The notes beneath the pieces are model-generated. The model had not been told where the DNA came from. It was given only the letters and a program-made list of their open reading frames with translations, and did no database searches. A DNA stretch of 64,000 bases from Methylorubrum populi (GTDB taxonomy: Bacteria; Pseudomonadota; Alphaproteobacteria; Rhizobiales; Beijerinckiaceae). A program made the position numbers and the translations under genes. Positions 43,416-53,211 of this stretch are shown one piece after another. Location of the stretch: NCBI RefSeq assembly GCF_002355515.1, contig NZ_AP014809.1, forward strand, positions 5,604,501 through 5,668,500. Reading direction: 5' to 3'. Position 1 is the stretch's first letter, and each line of letters starts with the position of its first letter.

Positions 43416-45188
43416 TCAGGCGGCGAGCGGTAGGCTGTCTTCCGCCTCGGCCGCCATGAACTGGGCCCGGGCGAGGGCTGCGAAGCGCTGGTTGAGAGCG
43501 ACCAGCTCATCGAAATCGCCGGCCTCGACGATCTTGCCGTTCTCGAACACGAGGATGCGGTCGGCGTTGCGGATCGTCGCGAGGCGGTGGGCGATCACGA
43601 AGGTGGTGCGCCCCTCCATCACCGTCTCGAGCGCCTGCTGCAGCTTGCGCTCGGTGGCGGCGTCGAGGGCGCTGGTGGCCTCGTCGAGGATCAGCATCGG
43701 CGGGTTCTTCAGGAGCGCCCGGGCGATCGAGAGTCGCTGGCGCTCGCCGCCGGAGAGCGACCGGCCGCGCTCGCCGATGATCGTGTCGAGTCCGTCGGGC
43801 TGACGGGCCATGAACTCGCTCGCCTGGGCGCGCTCCAGCGCGTCGAGCATCTCGGCATCGGTCGCGTCGGGGCGGCCGACCTGGAGATTCTCGCGGATCG
43901 AGCGGTTGAACAGCATCGGCTCCTGGAACACGACGCCGATGTTGTGGCGCAGCGACGAGAGGCCGATGTCGCGAATGTCGAGGCCGTCGATGCGGATGGC
44001 GCCGGCGTCCGGGTCGAAGGTCCGGTGCAGCAGGCCGAGCGTCGTGGACTTGCCCGAGCCCGTGGTGCCGACCAGCGCCACGGTCTCGCCGGGACGGGCC
44101 GTGAAGGACACGCCGTCGAGCGCGTTGCGGCGGCCGTCGTAGGAGAAGGCGACGTCCTCGAAACTCACCTCCCCCTCGAACCGGGCGACCTGCTTGGCCT
44201 GCGGCCGGTCGCGGACGGTCGGTACGGTGTCGACCACCTCGAAGAACTCGCGCATCTTCGGGGCCTGCATGAACACGCCGTTCACGAAGGTCACGACGTG
44301 GTCGAGCTTGGTCACGAGCATGGTGGCGAGGCTCATGAAGGCGACGATCTCGCCGACGGTCGCCGCACCCTTCTGGTGCAGGGCGATGCCGGTGATGAAG
44401 ATCGCGGTCATGGTCAGCGTGCCGGAGGCGCGGGTGGCGACATTGGCCAGCGCCCACCACGACAGGACCGGAATCTGGACCCGGAGCAGGTCGTGGATGA
44501 TGTCGCGCATCGCCTCCTTCTCGGCGCGGGCGCGAGTGAAGGACTGGATCACCGCGACGTTGCCGAGGGCGTCGGAGGCGTGGGCGGCCAGTCCCGATTG
44601 GAACTGCTCGACCTCGCCCTGGAGCGTCTCGGTCCGGCGCAGGACGTAGCTCGCCAGCGCCGTGAAGACGAGGACCAGCACGACGAGGATCGCGCCGAGC
44701 CGCCAGTTCACGAACAGCGTCATCGGCAGCAGCACGCCGACGGACAGCAGGGCGGCGAAGTGCTCGCGGAAGAAGTTGAGCCAGACCCAGGCCATGGCGT
44801 TGGTGCCTTCGAGCATCGCCTTCAGCACACGGCCGGAATGGTTGGACGAGTGGAAGGCGATCGGCAGTTCGAGCACGTGCTCGAAGAAATTCGCCATGGT
44901 CGAGAGGCGGTTGCGGTGGGCGAGCCGATCCGAATGCAGGGCGATCGCCACGCCCGCGCCGATGGTGAACAGGCCGAACACCACCCAGGCGACGATCCAG
45001 GGTACCAGGGTCGTCGCCGGCGTATCCTTGGAGAGATGGGTCAGGCCGTCGATGATGCGGCCCATGATCAGGGGTTCGGCAAACGCCGCCACCGCGAGTG
45101 CGACATTGGCCACGATCAGACCGATGGCCAGCCGCTTCTCCGCTCCGAGCAGGCTCAGCACCCGCGCATAGAGTCGAATCATCGACAT
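43416..45188 (-). CDS. ndvA: Cyclic beta-glucan exporter, ABC transporter (NdvA/ChvA type)
   Basis: 590 aa half-transporter with fused membrane and ATPase domains. Six membrane segments occupy residues ~1-310. The ATPase has Walker A GTTGSGKST (near 372), signature LSGGERQRL (near 475) and Walker B MLILDEATSALD. The N-terminus (MIRLYARVLSLLGAEKRLAI) and length match NdvA/ChvA exporters of cyclic beta-1,2-glucan. No glucan synthase (ndvB) is adjacent, so the substrate is by family only. GGGGAG precedes the ATG. Confidence 0.87.
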   Translation of the reverse strand: MSMIRLYARVLSLLGAEKRLAIGLIVANVALAVAAFAEPLIMGRIIDGLTHLSKDTPATTLVPWIVAWVVFGLFTIGAGVAIALHSDRLAHRNRLSTMANFFEHVLELPIAFHSSNHSGRVLKAMLEGTNAMAWVWLNFFREHFAALLSVGVLLPMTLFVNWRLGAILVVLVLVFTALASYVLRRTETLQGEVEQFQSGLAAHASDALGNVAVIQSFTRARAEKEAMRDIIHDLLRVQIPVLSWWALANVATRASGTLTMTAIFITGIALHQKGAATVGEIVAFMSLATMLVTKLDHVVTFVNGVFMQAPKMREFFEVVDTVPTVRDRPQAKQVARFEGEVSFEDVAFSYDGRRNALDGVSFTARPGETVALVGTTGSGKSTTLGLLHRTFDPDAGAIRIDGLDIRDIGLSSLRHNIGVVFQEPMLFNRSIRENLQVGRPDATDAEMLDALERAQASEFMARQPDGLDTIIGERGRSLSGGERQRLSIARALLKNPPMLILDEATSALDAATERKLQQALETVMEGRTTFVIAHRLATIRNADRILVFENGKIVEAGDFDELVALNQRFAALARAQFMAAEAEDSLPLAA

Positions 45189-45458
45189 CGTGCTTACGCT
45201 CCCCGCCCCGTCCGGCCGCGGCCGTGGGGATCCCGTCGTTGGAACCGGTTCGATCCGGCGCCGGCCGACCGTGAGGCTGCGGAAGTTCCGCGGAACGCCA
45301 CTCGGGCAATCGGCACGGGGACTTATGGCGTCCCGCCCCTGAACGGCACATGACGACGAACCGTCGCTTCCTCCAAGTCCCTTTACGGTTCCTTCAGCCT
45401 GTTTTTTTACATCTCGGGGACGGCCGGCAGGATCGGCCGGGCTTCGGGCGTCGGCGTC

Positions 45459-46232
45459 ATGGATCTCGCAACCGGTATCGGGCTGCTCGGCGGCGTCGGC
45501 GTGGTGTTCACGCTGATCATGATCGATGGCGGCAACTTCGCCGCCTATTTCGACAAGCACGCCGTGATCGTGATCTTCGGCGGCGCCATCGCCGCGACGA
45601 TGATCCGCTTCCCCTTCTCGACCATGCTGCACGGCCTGCCGATGGGCCTGCGCTACGCCTTCACCATGCGCTCGGTGAAGCCGCATGAACTGATCGAAGA
45701 AATCACCAAGATTGCCGACGTGGTGCGCAAGTCCGGCCCGATCGCCCTGGAGAACATGGAGATCTCCGATCCGTTCCTGGCCCAGGGCGCGCGCTACATC
45801 GCCGACGGCTACGACCGCGACTTCATCCGCGACACGATGGAGCGCGATCGCGACAACTTCCTGATGCATCTCGACGAGGGCTCGAAGATCTACCGCGCCT
45901 TCGGCGACTGCGCCCCGGCCTGGGGCATGATCGGCACCATCCTCGGCATGGTGACGATGTTCGCCAACATGTCCGATCCCTCGAAGCTCGGGCCCGCCAT
46001 GGCCACCGCGCTCCTCGCGACGCTCTACGGCGCGCTGATCGCCAACATGGTCACCCTTCCGATCGCCGACAAGCTGCACGTGAAGCTCGAGGAGGAGGAC
46101 GTCTCGCGCTCCCTCATCATCGACGGCATCCTGCTGATCCGCGATCAGAAGAGCCCCTCGCTGGTGCGCGAGATGCTGATCGCCTACCTGCCGGCCAACC
46201 ACCGCGAGGATCTCGCCGCGGAAGCGGCGTGA
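45459..46232 (+). CDS. motA: Flagellar motor stator protein MotA family
   Basis: 257 aa with four membrane segments. The conserved cytoplasmic loop and last two helices are clear: GDCAPAWGMIGTILGMVTMFANM and LATLYGALIANMVTLPIADKL. Forms the ion-conducting stator with the next gene. It resembles the PomA-like branch. The 270 bp upstream hold no gene I can support. motB starts 14 bp downstream. Confidence 0.92.
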   Translation: MDLATGIGLLGGVGVVFTLIMIDGGNFAAYFDKHAVIVIFGGAIAATMIRFPFSTMLHGLPMGLRYAFTMRSVKPHELIEEITKIADVVRKSGPIALENMEISDPFLAQGARYIADGYDRDFIRDTMERDRDNFLMHLDEGSKIYRAFGDCAPAWGMIGTILGMVTMFANMSDPSKLGPAMATALLATLYGALIANMVTLPIADKLHVKLEEEDVSRSLIIDGILLIRDQKSPSLVREMLIAYLPANHREDLAAEAA

Positions 46233-46246
46233 CGGGAGCGTAGGCG

Positions 46247-47080
46247 GTGGCCAAGAAGAAGCGCGGCGGCGCCCATGGCGGTCACGGCTGGTTCGTGACC
46301 TTCGCCGACCTGATGGCGCTCCTGATGAGCTTCTTCGTCATGATCGCCGCCTACTCGACCCAGGATCAGAAGAAGCTGCAGGTCGTCGCCGGCTCGATGC
46401 GCGACGCCTTCGGCGTGAACAAGGAATCGAAGTTCGCCGGCATCCTGGAGAGCGAAGGCATCCCGACCGCCGACAAGTTCAAGCACCTGCGCGACGTGCC
46501 GCCCGAGCGTGCCACCGACCGCACGACGCCGCCGCAGATCGATAGCGGCCTCGACGACGGCATCCCCGACCGCGGCTATCCCGATGCGTTCGGCCAAGCG
46601 GCAGCCTCCCTGCGGCAGGCGATGCAGGACATGCCGGAGGTGGCGGAACTGTCGAAGAACGTGATCATCGCGCCGAGCCGCAAGGGTCTCGACGTGTCGA
46701 TCGTCGATCAGGACGGACGCTCGATGTTCCCGGAGGGTTCGAGCCGTCCCAACGATCGCACCCGGCGGCTGCTGGAGCGCCTCGCGCCGACGCTGATGAA
46801 GCTGCCGAACCGCATCGCCGTGACCGGCTTCACCGCGACCACGCGCCCCGGCACCCGCGACACCGCCCCACCCTGGGAGCTTTCGGCGAACCGCGCGCTG
46901 AGCGTACGCGATGTCCTGGCCAATGCCGGGCTGCCCGACGACCGTTTCGCCTCGGTGACGGGCAAGGCGGATACGGAGCCGATGTTCCCCGACAATCCCT
47001 ATCTCGCGGCCAACCGCCGGGTGACGGTGACGCTTCTCTCTGAGCCACCGCCGACGCCCAACGGCAAGGTGGTGCCCTGA
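46247..47080 (+). CDS. motB: Flagellar motor stator protein MotB family
   Basis: 277 aa, GTG start preceded by GGGAG. A basic N-terminus, a single membrane helix with the proton-binding aspartate Asp21 (FADLMALLMSFFVMI), a linker, and a C-terminal OmpA-like peptidoglycan-binding domain (WELSANRALSVRDVLANAG; NPYLAANRRVTVTLL). Pairs with the upstream motA product. A hairpin follows between it and the convergent CAP-domain gene. Confidence 0.92.
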   Translation: MAKKKRGGAHGGHGWFVTFADLMALLMSFFVMIAAYSTQDQKKLQVVAGSMRDAFGVNKESKFAGILESEGIPTADKFKHLRDVPPERATDRTTPPQIDSGLDDGIPDRGYPDAFGQAAASLRQAMQDMPEVAELSKNVIIAPSRKGLDVSIVDQDGRSMFPEGSSRPNDRTRRLLERLAPTLMKLPNRIAVTGFTATTRPGTRDTAPPWELSANRALSVRDVLANAGLPDDRFASVTGKADTEPMFPDNPYLAANRRVTVTLLSEPPPTPNGKVVP

Positions 47081-47088
47081 GGGCCGAC

Positions 47089-47134
47089 GCATCGTCCCGA
47101 AGGCTGCCCTCCGGCCTTCGGCAAGAGACGATGC
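47089..47134. terminator. Bidirectional hairpin between motB and the CAP-domain gene
   Basis: Two nested stems: GCATCGTC (47089-47096) with 47127-47134, and CCGAAGGC (47097-47104) with 47114-47121. It fills the gap between convergent genes, which fits a shared terminator, though T-tracts are weak. Confidence 0.7.
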
Positions 47135-47135
47135 C

Positions 47136-47642
47136 CTATTTGGCCACCAGCAGCGCCCAGTACACCTTGTACTTCGAGCCCGGCGCATAAGCCGTGGCGA
47201 TGCCCATGCGCTTCGCCTCCGGTGCGAGCATGACCGCCCGGTGCGGAGGACTGTCGCGCCATCCGGAAAACGCTTCCGCGAGCGTGTGGTAGCCGGCCGA
47301 GAGGTTGGCATCGGCCCCGTCGTAGCCGAGGCGGGTCACCGCGGCGCGCACCGTCTGGCTCTTGCTCGGCCGATCGGAGGCGGCCATGGCGGCGGCCTCG
47401 GTCTCGGCCAGGCGCTGCAATTTCGGGTCGACGACGAGCGGCGCGAACCCGTTGTTGCGGCGGTAGGCCGAGATCATGTCCCGGGCCGCGCCGGTATCGA
47501 CGGCGGTGCTGCCGGTGGTGAGCGGAAGATACATGCTCGGCATGCCGGTCGCTTCAGGTGCGATCTGTCCCGCGCATCCCTGGAGCAGGGTCACGAGGGC
47601 GAGCAACGCAGGAGCGGCAAGAAAGGTCTGACGTCCGAGCAC
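47136..47642 (-). CDS. CAP/SCP-domain lipoprotein
   Basis: 168 aa. Signal peptide with lipobox LLQG-C at Cys23, then a CAP (cysteine-rich secretory, PR-1) domain: LVVDPKLQRLAETEAAAMAA, the FSGWRDSPPHRAVMLAPEAKRMGIA segment with its conserved histidine, and YWALLVAK at the end. Bacterial CAP proteins are of largely unknown function. Likely attached to the outer membrane facing the periplasm. Confidence 0.85.
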   Translation of the reverse strand: MLGRQTFLAAPALLALVTLLQGCAGQIAPEATGMPSMYLPLTTGSTAVDTGAARDMISAYRRNNGFAPLVVDPKLQRLAETEAAAMAASDRPSKSQTVRAAVTRLGYDGADANLSAGYHTLAEAFSGWRDSPPHRAVMLAPEAKRMGIATAYAPGSKYKVYWALLVAK

Positions 47643-47765
47643 GAAAGCGGTTTCCCGTGAGCGAACGGTTCAGGTGGGTCCTGCTCGCGGGAAACTCAAG
47701 TGTATCGGTGATTCCCGCCCCGCTATCCCCAAGGACGGGTGCAGGGTCGCGTGATCAGCCCCGGC

Positions 47766-50477
47766 CTAGCCGTGGCGTCGCAGACTTACGTCCTGAGACG
47801 CCTCTGCCGATCGACGCGCCGCCTCGCGCGGGTCGGAAGTCGGCGCCTCGTCCGCTTTGGCCGGGACCTTCTCCTCACTCTCCGGCCGGGCCGCCGGCGG
47901 AGGCGCGATGACGTGTGCCGCGGGGCTGCCGACCGCGTGCGCGATCTGCCCGAGCGCGTCGCGTACCGGCTCCAGTCCCTGCACCGTGATGAAGCTCGAC
48001 GCCGGGCCCATCGGCGGGATGAACTCGGCATCGGCCAGGGTCTTGAACACCGAGAAGTTCAGGTCGCTCTGCACCTTCTGGCTCAGGTTGACGTCGACCA
48101 CCATGGCGATCAGCTCGAATTCGAGGAACGGATCGCCGATCTTCTTGAACACCACACGCGGCGCCGGCTCCTTGAGCACGTCCGGATGTGCCTTGGCGCA
48201 GGAGACCATCATTTCCGCGGCCTCGACCGGATCCTTGCTGCGCAGAACGCTGACCGAGATGATGACCCGGCCGGTCCGGTCGCCGCGAACGCGGTTCTTC
48301 ACGATGCCCGAGATCAGGTTCGAGTTCGGCACGATGACCGCCGAGCGGTCGAAGGTCTGGATCTCGGTGGAGCGCACCGAGATCCGCCGCACGATACCCT
48401 CGCTGTCGCCGATCAGCACCTGATCGCCGACGCGGATCGGCCGCTCCCAGAGAAGCAGCAGGCCCGAGACGAAGTTGTTGACGATCGACTGCAGGCCGAA
48501 ACCGATACCGACGGAGAGCGCGCCGGCGACGATGGTCAGCTTCTCGAGGCTGAGGCCCAGATACGAGAAGGCCAGGGCCAGGGCGAGCAGGAACCCGACA
48601 TAGCCGGCCACGGTCGAGATCGAGTTGCGCAGGCCCGCGTCGAGATCCGTCGCCGGCAGGTAGGTGTTCTCGAGCCAGCGCTGCACGCCTCGGGTGATGA
48701 ACACGCCGACCACGAGAATGCTGACGCCGAAGGCGATCGCCGAGAGCGAGATCGTGACGTCGCCAACCTTGAACCCGAAGAAGGCCGTGCGGACCGACGA
48801 GAACACGTCCGTCGAATCGAGGCCCCAGGGCGCCAGCGCGAGGAGCGCGGCCACGGCGATCAGCAGGACGCGGGCGAAGCCCGTCGTCAGCACCGCGATC
48901 TGGTTCAGCGAGCGCTTTCGCAGGCCGGTATTGGCCTGAAGCGTCGTGGCGATGCGGGTGTCCTCGCACAGCGAGCCGCCGATCAGCACGTCGGCGCTGA
49001 CGATCAGAAGCCAGAGCAGCACGAGGATGCTGGCGGTCCAGATCAGCTGATCGACGAGGAAGGCCGAGAACGCGACGTAGCCGACGAGCGGCGCGGCCGC
49101 GATCACGGCGACCGCGACCCAGCCGAGCAGCCGCAGGGGTCCGCCGATATTCGACGAGGTCTCGGTGCCGACATAGGGGCCGAAGCACTCCTCCTCCTTC
49201 TCCGCCGTATCGGCGAAGCGATGGAGACCGATGGCCAGGAGCAGCGCCGCCGTGATGGCACCGATGCCGCGGGTGGCGATCGAGATCGGCAGCGCGGCGT
49301 AGATCGCGGAGTTGAGGGCTTCCGTCGATTTCGACACCGTGATGACCACGGCGATGCTGACGGCCAGCGCGGTGATACGCCACGCGGCGGCATCCGAGAC
49401 CGGTGCCGGACGCCAAGCGGGCTTGTTCACCGCGAGCAGGGCGTCGGCCGTCGCCTCGACGAAGGCGATGAAGGCGATACCGCCGAGAATGGTGCTGGCG
49501 ACCGGCAGGAAACGCGCCGGCAGCAGTTCGGTCACGTCGAGGGCGTAGTAGACGGCGTAGCTCCCCGCCAGGGCCGGCAAGGTCCCGAGCAGGAGAACCC
49601 GCCACGCACCGAGTAGCTTGGCGCGCCGCGAGGGATTGGTGACGTTGATATCCCGGCGCCCCAGGGCCGGCGCGATGTTGCGACGTCCGAAATACAGGGC
49701 GAAGGACAGGCCGAGGGCGAGGCCGAGGATCAGCAGGTTCCAGAGGCTGCCGTTCCGGCGGAACAGGGACACGGTGTCGTCGAAACCGCTCTTCAGCGAG
49801 CTGATGTCCCGCGGGATATCCGCGCCGACCCGCATCCAGAGATCGGGGGTCAGCAGCGAGGTGCTGCGCTCGAACAGGCCGCGGGTGAAAGCGGCGCGGC
49901 GGCGATTGGAGATCTGATCGACGATCTGGTCGCTCTGCACCAGCAGCGATTTGGCCAGGCGCTGGGTGCCGTCGATGTCGTTGACGGCCTGCTCACGCTC
50001 TGCGCGTTCGCGGGCGACTTCCTCGCTCTCCTCGCCTTCCTTCGGCTTGGGGCCGATCTGCGTCAGGCGTTCGCGGGCGGCCTCGAGCCGGGGACCGAGC
50101 AGGTCGATCACCGACCGCAGACGGTCGGCGAGCGGATCGAGACCGTCGCGGGCACGGGTGAGATCGCCCGCGCCCACATTCGGCCCGGTGATGGCCTTCT
50201 CCCGCGCTTCGAGATCCGCCTTGATGGTATCGAGCCGATCGCGGAGCGTCTGCAGCGCCTCAGAGACGGGGGCCTTCGGCGCGGCGGGCTTGGCGGCCGG
50301 TGCGGCTTGCCCGTTGGCGGGAGCCGGCTGGCTGGTCGCTGCCGGCGCCTGCGCGGGCGGCGGGCTCCCCTGCCCCGCCGCCGAATTCGGAAGGACGGAT
50401 GTCGCGGTCAGCGTCGCGATCAGGGCCGTGCCGACAATCCGATGGCGGAAGCGGGTGAGAAGGGAGCGTCGTAGCAT
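47766..50477 (-). CDS. Large mechanosensitive ion channel (DUF3772 + MscS)
   Basis: 903 aa. A signal peptide and Pro/Ala-rich stretch precede a periplasmic coiled-coil DUF3772 domain (about 75-230), about ten or eleven membrane segments, and the MscS pore and beta domains (AGALSVGIGFGLQSIVNNFVSG; WERPIRVGDQVLIGDSEGIV). The tail is acidic and Pro/Ala-rich. The inner-membrane channel protects against osmotic downshock. AAGG lies 6 nt before the ATG at 50477; another ATG 6 nt earlier abuts that site and is less likely. Ends are clear of neighbours. Confidence 0.9.
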   Translation of the reverse strand: MLRRSLLTRFRHRIVGTALIATLTATSVLPNSAAGQGSPPPAQAPAATSQPAPANGQAAPAAKPAAPKAPVSEALQTLRDRLDTIKADLEAREKAITGPNVGAGDLTRARDGLDPLADRLRSVIDLLGPRLEAARERLTQIGPKPKEGEESEEVARERAEREQAVNDIDGTQRLAKSLLVQSDQIVDQISNRRRAAFTRGLFERSTSLLTPDLWMRVGADIPRDISSLKSGFDDTVSLFRRNGSLWNLLILGLALGLSFALYFGRRNIAPALGRRDINVTNPSRRAKLLGAWRVLLLGTLPALAGSYAVYYALDVTELLPARFLPVASTILGGIAFIAFVEATADALLAVNKPAWRPAPVSDAAAWRITALAVSIAVVITVSKSTEALNSAIYAALPISIATRGIGAITAALLLAIGLHRFADTAEKEEECFGPYVGTETSSNIGGPLRLLGWVAVAVIAAAPLVGYVAFSAFLVDQLIWTASILVLLWLLIVSADVLIGGSLCEDTRIATTLQANTGLRKRSLNQIAVLTTGFARVLLIAVAALLALAPWGLDSTDVFSSVRTAFFGFKVGDVTISLSAIAFGVSILVVGVFITRGVQRWLENTYLPATDLDAGLRNSISTVAGYVGFLLALALAFSYLGLSLEKLTIVAGALSVGIGFGLQSIVNNFVSGLLLLWERPIRVGDQVLIGDSEGIVRRISVRSTEIQTFDRSAVIVPNSNLISGIVKNRVRGDRTGRVIISVSVLRSKDPVEAAEMMVSCAKAHPDVLKEPAPRVVFKKIGDPFLEFELIAMVVDVNLSQKVQSDLNFSVFKTLADAEFIPPMGPASSFITVQGLEPVRDALGQIAHAVGSPAAHVIAPPPAARPESEEKVPAKADEAPTSDPREAARRSAEASQDVSLRRHG

Positions 50478-51186
50478 TGTCATCCTTCGCGGGAGGAACG
50501 TTTCGCGTCGGGTTGGCTGCGCCGGGGCAGCCGCGTTGCCTCGGGTGCGATGCCCGCGCGACGGCCGCCTCAGGCGAGCCGAAGCAAGAGTTTCTGCCGT
50601 TCCGCCTTCGAGCTAGGGCCCTGGCCCGGCTTTCCGAGAGGCGGACGAGAAACTTTTTGCGACGCACAATTGCGCGTCGCGCGGCCCCGTTTCGCGGTCT
50701 CTGCCCGCGCAATGGGGCAAAAGCGTGCGGGGCGGGCGGTGGAAGTCCGATTTGCAAGGAAAATCGGTCGCCGCGACGTCTCGGACCACCGCCTCACCTT
50801 CACAAGCTTGTCACGCTGATATTACACTAAGCCGCGATGGACTTGGCCATATCCTCACGCAGCGAGGAGGCGGCGCTGATCGTCCGCCCTGCCACGCTTC
50901 GGCTCGAACCGGCAAGATTCGCCGGTCGGGGGAGCTGTCGGCGTCAAGTTCCCCCCGGTTTCATTCACATCCGCCGTCCCGTCGAAGTGCGTTGCGCTTC
51001 GGCTGCGGCGGGAGAGCGCGCGACGGGTCGGAGACTCGGGGCCGTGCTGGGGCGAAACGCCCAGGGTCACGGTTCCAAGGATCCTCCTGGCTTCCGGCCG
51101 TCGCGGGCACGGCATGGGCCGCCGGACCTCCAGCGTCCAAGGCCGAGGCGCCCTCGGGGCGCCGTCACGAGCAGTGAGTGGCGTCG
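50478..51186. other. Intergenic region between the MscS and HNH genes
   Basis: About 700 bp between divergent genes. Short open frames on both strands lack family-like residues. It contains a near-perfect 22-bp palindrome at 50659-50680 (GCGACGC, A, CAATTG, C, GCGTCGC) preceded by a T5 run. Lower GC around 50790-50840 (TGATATTACACTAAG) may mark a promoter. Nothing else is supportable. Confidence 0.5.
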
Positions 51187-51735
51187 ATGATCGATCTGCA
51201 GACCCTGGTGCTCAACGCGGATTACCGGCCGCTTTCCTACAATCCGCTCTCGTTGTGGTCCTGGAAGGACGCATTCACGGCCCTGTTTCTCGACCGTGTC
51301 ACCCTGGTCGCGAATTACGACATCGAGGCGCACAGCCCGAGCCGGTCCCTGAAAGTGCCGAGCGTGGTCGCCCTCAAGAGCTATGTTGCGCTTGCCCGCA
51401 GCCCGGCCTTCACGCGCTACAACATCTATCTGCGCGACACCTTCACCTGCCAGTATTGCGGTCTCCGCCTTCCCTCGGGCGGCCTGACCTTCGATCACGT
51501 CGTGCCCCGCTCCCGCGGTGGCCTCTCCACCTGGGAGAACGTCGTTGCGGCCTGCTCGCCCTGCAACCTGCGCAAGGCCAACCGCACGCCGGACGAGGCG
51601 GAGATGCCGCTGCTGAACGAGCCGCACCGGCCCACACGTCACGAGCTGCACCGCCGCCAGCCGGAATTCGACCACCGCCAGTACCACCACACCTGGCTCG
51701 ACTATCTCTACTGGGACAGCGAGCTCGACAGCTGA
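51187..51735 (+). CDS. HNH endonuclease family protein
   Basis: 182 aa. The HNH domain is in the C-terminal half: CQYCG, then LTFDHVVPRSRGG with the catalytic histidine, TWENVV and CSPCNLRKAN, giving two CxxC zinc pairs. The N-terminal half (LVLNADYRPLSYNPLSLWSW) is typical of the widespread stand-alone alphaproteobacterial HNH proteins, whose role is unclear. No intron, intein or phage genes are near. ATG 51187 is taken; a GTG 9 nt earlier is possible. Confidence 0.88.
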   Translation: MIDLQTLVLNADYRPLSYNPLSLWSWKDAFTALFLDRVTLVANYDIEAHSPSRSLKVPSVVALKSYVALARSPAFTRYNIYLRDTFTCQYCGLRLPSGGLTFDHVVPRSRGGLSTWENVVAACSPCNLRKANRTPDEAEMPLLNEPHRPTRHELHRRQPEFDHRQYHHTWLDYLYWDSELDS

Positions 51736-51742
51736 GCCGGCG

Positions 51743-51997
51743 TCAGCGCAGCGGCTGCGGCGGCTCGTTGAACATCGGCTGGTTGGTCGGTCGCGGGACG
51801 TAGGCCTGGACGGCAAACCTGTCGACCGGCGGCCGTGCGCGGAAACGCGGACGCGGATCGCGGTAGGGGATCTCCGGAGGGAGAGCCCTCACCGCCGAGC
51901 GGGGCACAAAGCGCCGGTCGGCGTCACCGGCCTCCGCCTGCGGAAGCGACACGAAACCGGTGAGTGCTGCGGCTGCGAGCGGAAGCAGGTGGCGCAT
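51743..51997 (-). CDS. Small secreted protein (84 aa), unknown
   Basis: N-terminal signal peptide (LLPLAAAALTGFVSLPQAEA) and a short, Pro/Arg-rich mature part (PEIPYRDPRPRFRARPPVDRF). No family recognised. It lies between the convergent HNH gene (7 bp gap) and the outer-membrane protein gene upstream on the same strand. Confidence 0.55.
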   Translation of the reverse strand: MRHLLPLAAAALTGFVSLPQAEAGDADRRFVPRSAVRALPPEIPYRDPRPRFRARPPVDRFAVQAYVPRPTNQPMFNEPPQPLR

Positions 51998-52019
51998 GGA
52001 AGCCTCGCGTTCGATCGCG

Positions 52020-52919
52020 TCAGAACTTGATGGCGGCGCCGCCGCGCACTGTATTCAGCTCGGCCTTGTGACCCTGAAAATCGTTGAACAAGACGTATTG
52101 ATATTCACCGCGAAGCAGGAAGTTCGACGTGATGGCATATTCGATGCCGCCACCCACCGCGAGTCCGACAACGGTGACCTTCTTTGTTGCCCCGTAGACA
52201 ATCGGAGGAGCCGGGGTGCTGCCTGGAGGGTCGCTCTGAAGGAAATTCGAGTATCCAAAGTGATTGATGAAAGACTTTGTCGATCCCGTTTGATTGGCCG
52301 TATAAGCCGCGTTATCATATCCATAATTCTGTACGGCAACCGTGTCGCTTACCGTTGCTCGGCCGAGCGCCATGCCGCCAGTGATGAAGGGAAGAATGTT
52401 ATCGAAGGCGTAGCCGAGGCGCCCTCGAACGGTGCCATAATCCTGAATCTTGGTGCTTGCTTCACCAGCTAAGTATACTGTGTTGAGGAAACCGTCCTTC
52501 GTGGTTGACACGCGGCCAATCTCATCGAACGTGGAGCCGCTCTTGCCGAAATAGGTATAGTCGGCTTCGAGGCCGACGACGACATCTTCGAACTGATAAT
52601 TGACGCCGGCAAAGACGCCATAGCTTGCTCCGTTGGAATGCGTACCCCGCGCCGTAAGAAACCGCGAGGCATTCATCTCGTTCTCTGCAGCCGTATATCG
52701 CAGCGCGTTGGCGACGATCGACTGGAAGGCATTATTGAAGCCGAGTGCGGCCGATGAGTAGCCACCATGCCCGCCGACATAGAAGCCGCTCCAGTCCACC
52801 AAAGGAGCCGGAGCCACATAGTCGTCGTCCGCACCGCGCAGGACGCCGTAATCGAGGTCGGCGGCGAGAGCAGGCGATACCAGAACGGAAGTCAGAAGAG
52901 CCAGGGTCGCGATACGCAT
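52020..52919 (-). CDS. Outer-membrane beta-barrel protein (Omp25/31-like porin family)
   Basis: 299 aa. Signal peptide (LALLTSVLVSPALAA), then WSGFYVGGHGGYSSAALGFNN and alternating beta-strand pattern, GRLGYAFDNILPFITGGMALG, ending in an aromatic C-terminal residue (GGAAIKF) as required for barrel assembly. Base composition is lower in GC than in its neighbours, hinting at a different history. GAGGA precedes the ATG at 52919. It is the most divergent of three barrel genes in a row. Confidence 0.85.
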   Translation of the reverse strand: MRIATLALLTSVLVSPALAADLDYGVLRGADDDYVAPAPLVDWSGFYVGGHGGYSSAALGFNNAFQSIVANALRYTAAENEMNASRFLTARGTHSNGASYGVFAGVNYQFEDVVVGLEADYTYFGKSGSTFDEIGRVSTTKDGFLNTVYLAGEASTKIQDYGTVRGRLGYAFDNILPFITGGMALGRATVSDTVAVQNYGYDNAAYTANQTGSTKSFINHFGYSNFLQSDPPGSTPAPPIVYGATKKVTVVGLAVGGGIEYAITSNFLLRGEYQYVLFNDFQGHKAELNTVRGGAAIKF

Positions 52920-53152
52920 CGTCGTCGTCCTCACGCACCGGGCCGTCGCGGCGCCGGGCTGACCCATTCGTACTAACTCGGTAACCTTAATTTTTTGTGC
53001 TGGACCAACATTGGATGACGTCCCGCGATGACGGGCGCGTCGCTTCGAACATCAGATCGAGCGGGATCGGCGATAATCATGATCGAATATCGTGACGTGC
53101 CCGCAGCCGATTCATGTCTTCGTGCCCGGCTGACCGAGGGCGCCCGAAATGG

Positions 53153-53182
53153 AAACGGCGCCCGGGTTTCACCCGGACGCCG
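53153..53182 (-). terminator. Rho-independent-like terminator after the outer-membrane protein gene
   Basis: Hairpin 53156-53182 (CGGCGCCCGGGT with ACCCGGACGCCG, one mismatch, 3-nt loop). On the minus strand it is followed by TTTCCATTTC, fitting termination of the gene ending at 53212. Confidence 0.7.
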
Positions 53183-53211
53183 CATGTCGAAGCGAGATGG
53201 GTCTGATCGGC

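Noticed and set aside
50837..51190. Open frame upstream of the HNH gene
   Set aside because: Arg/Ser/Pro-rich low-quality translation, no ribosome-binding site, ends by running into the HNH start; treated as intergenic.
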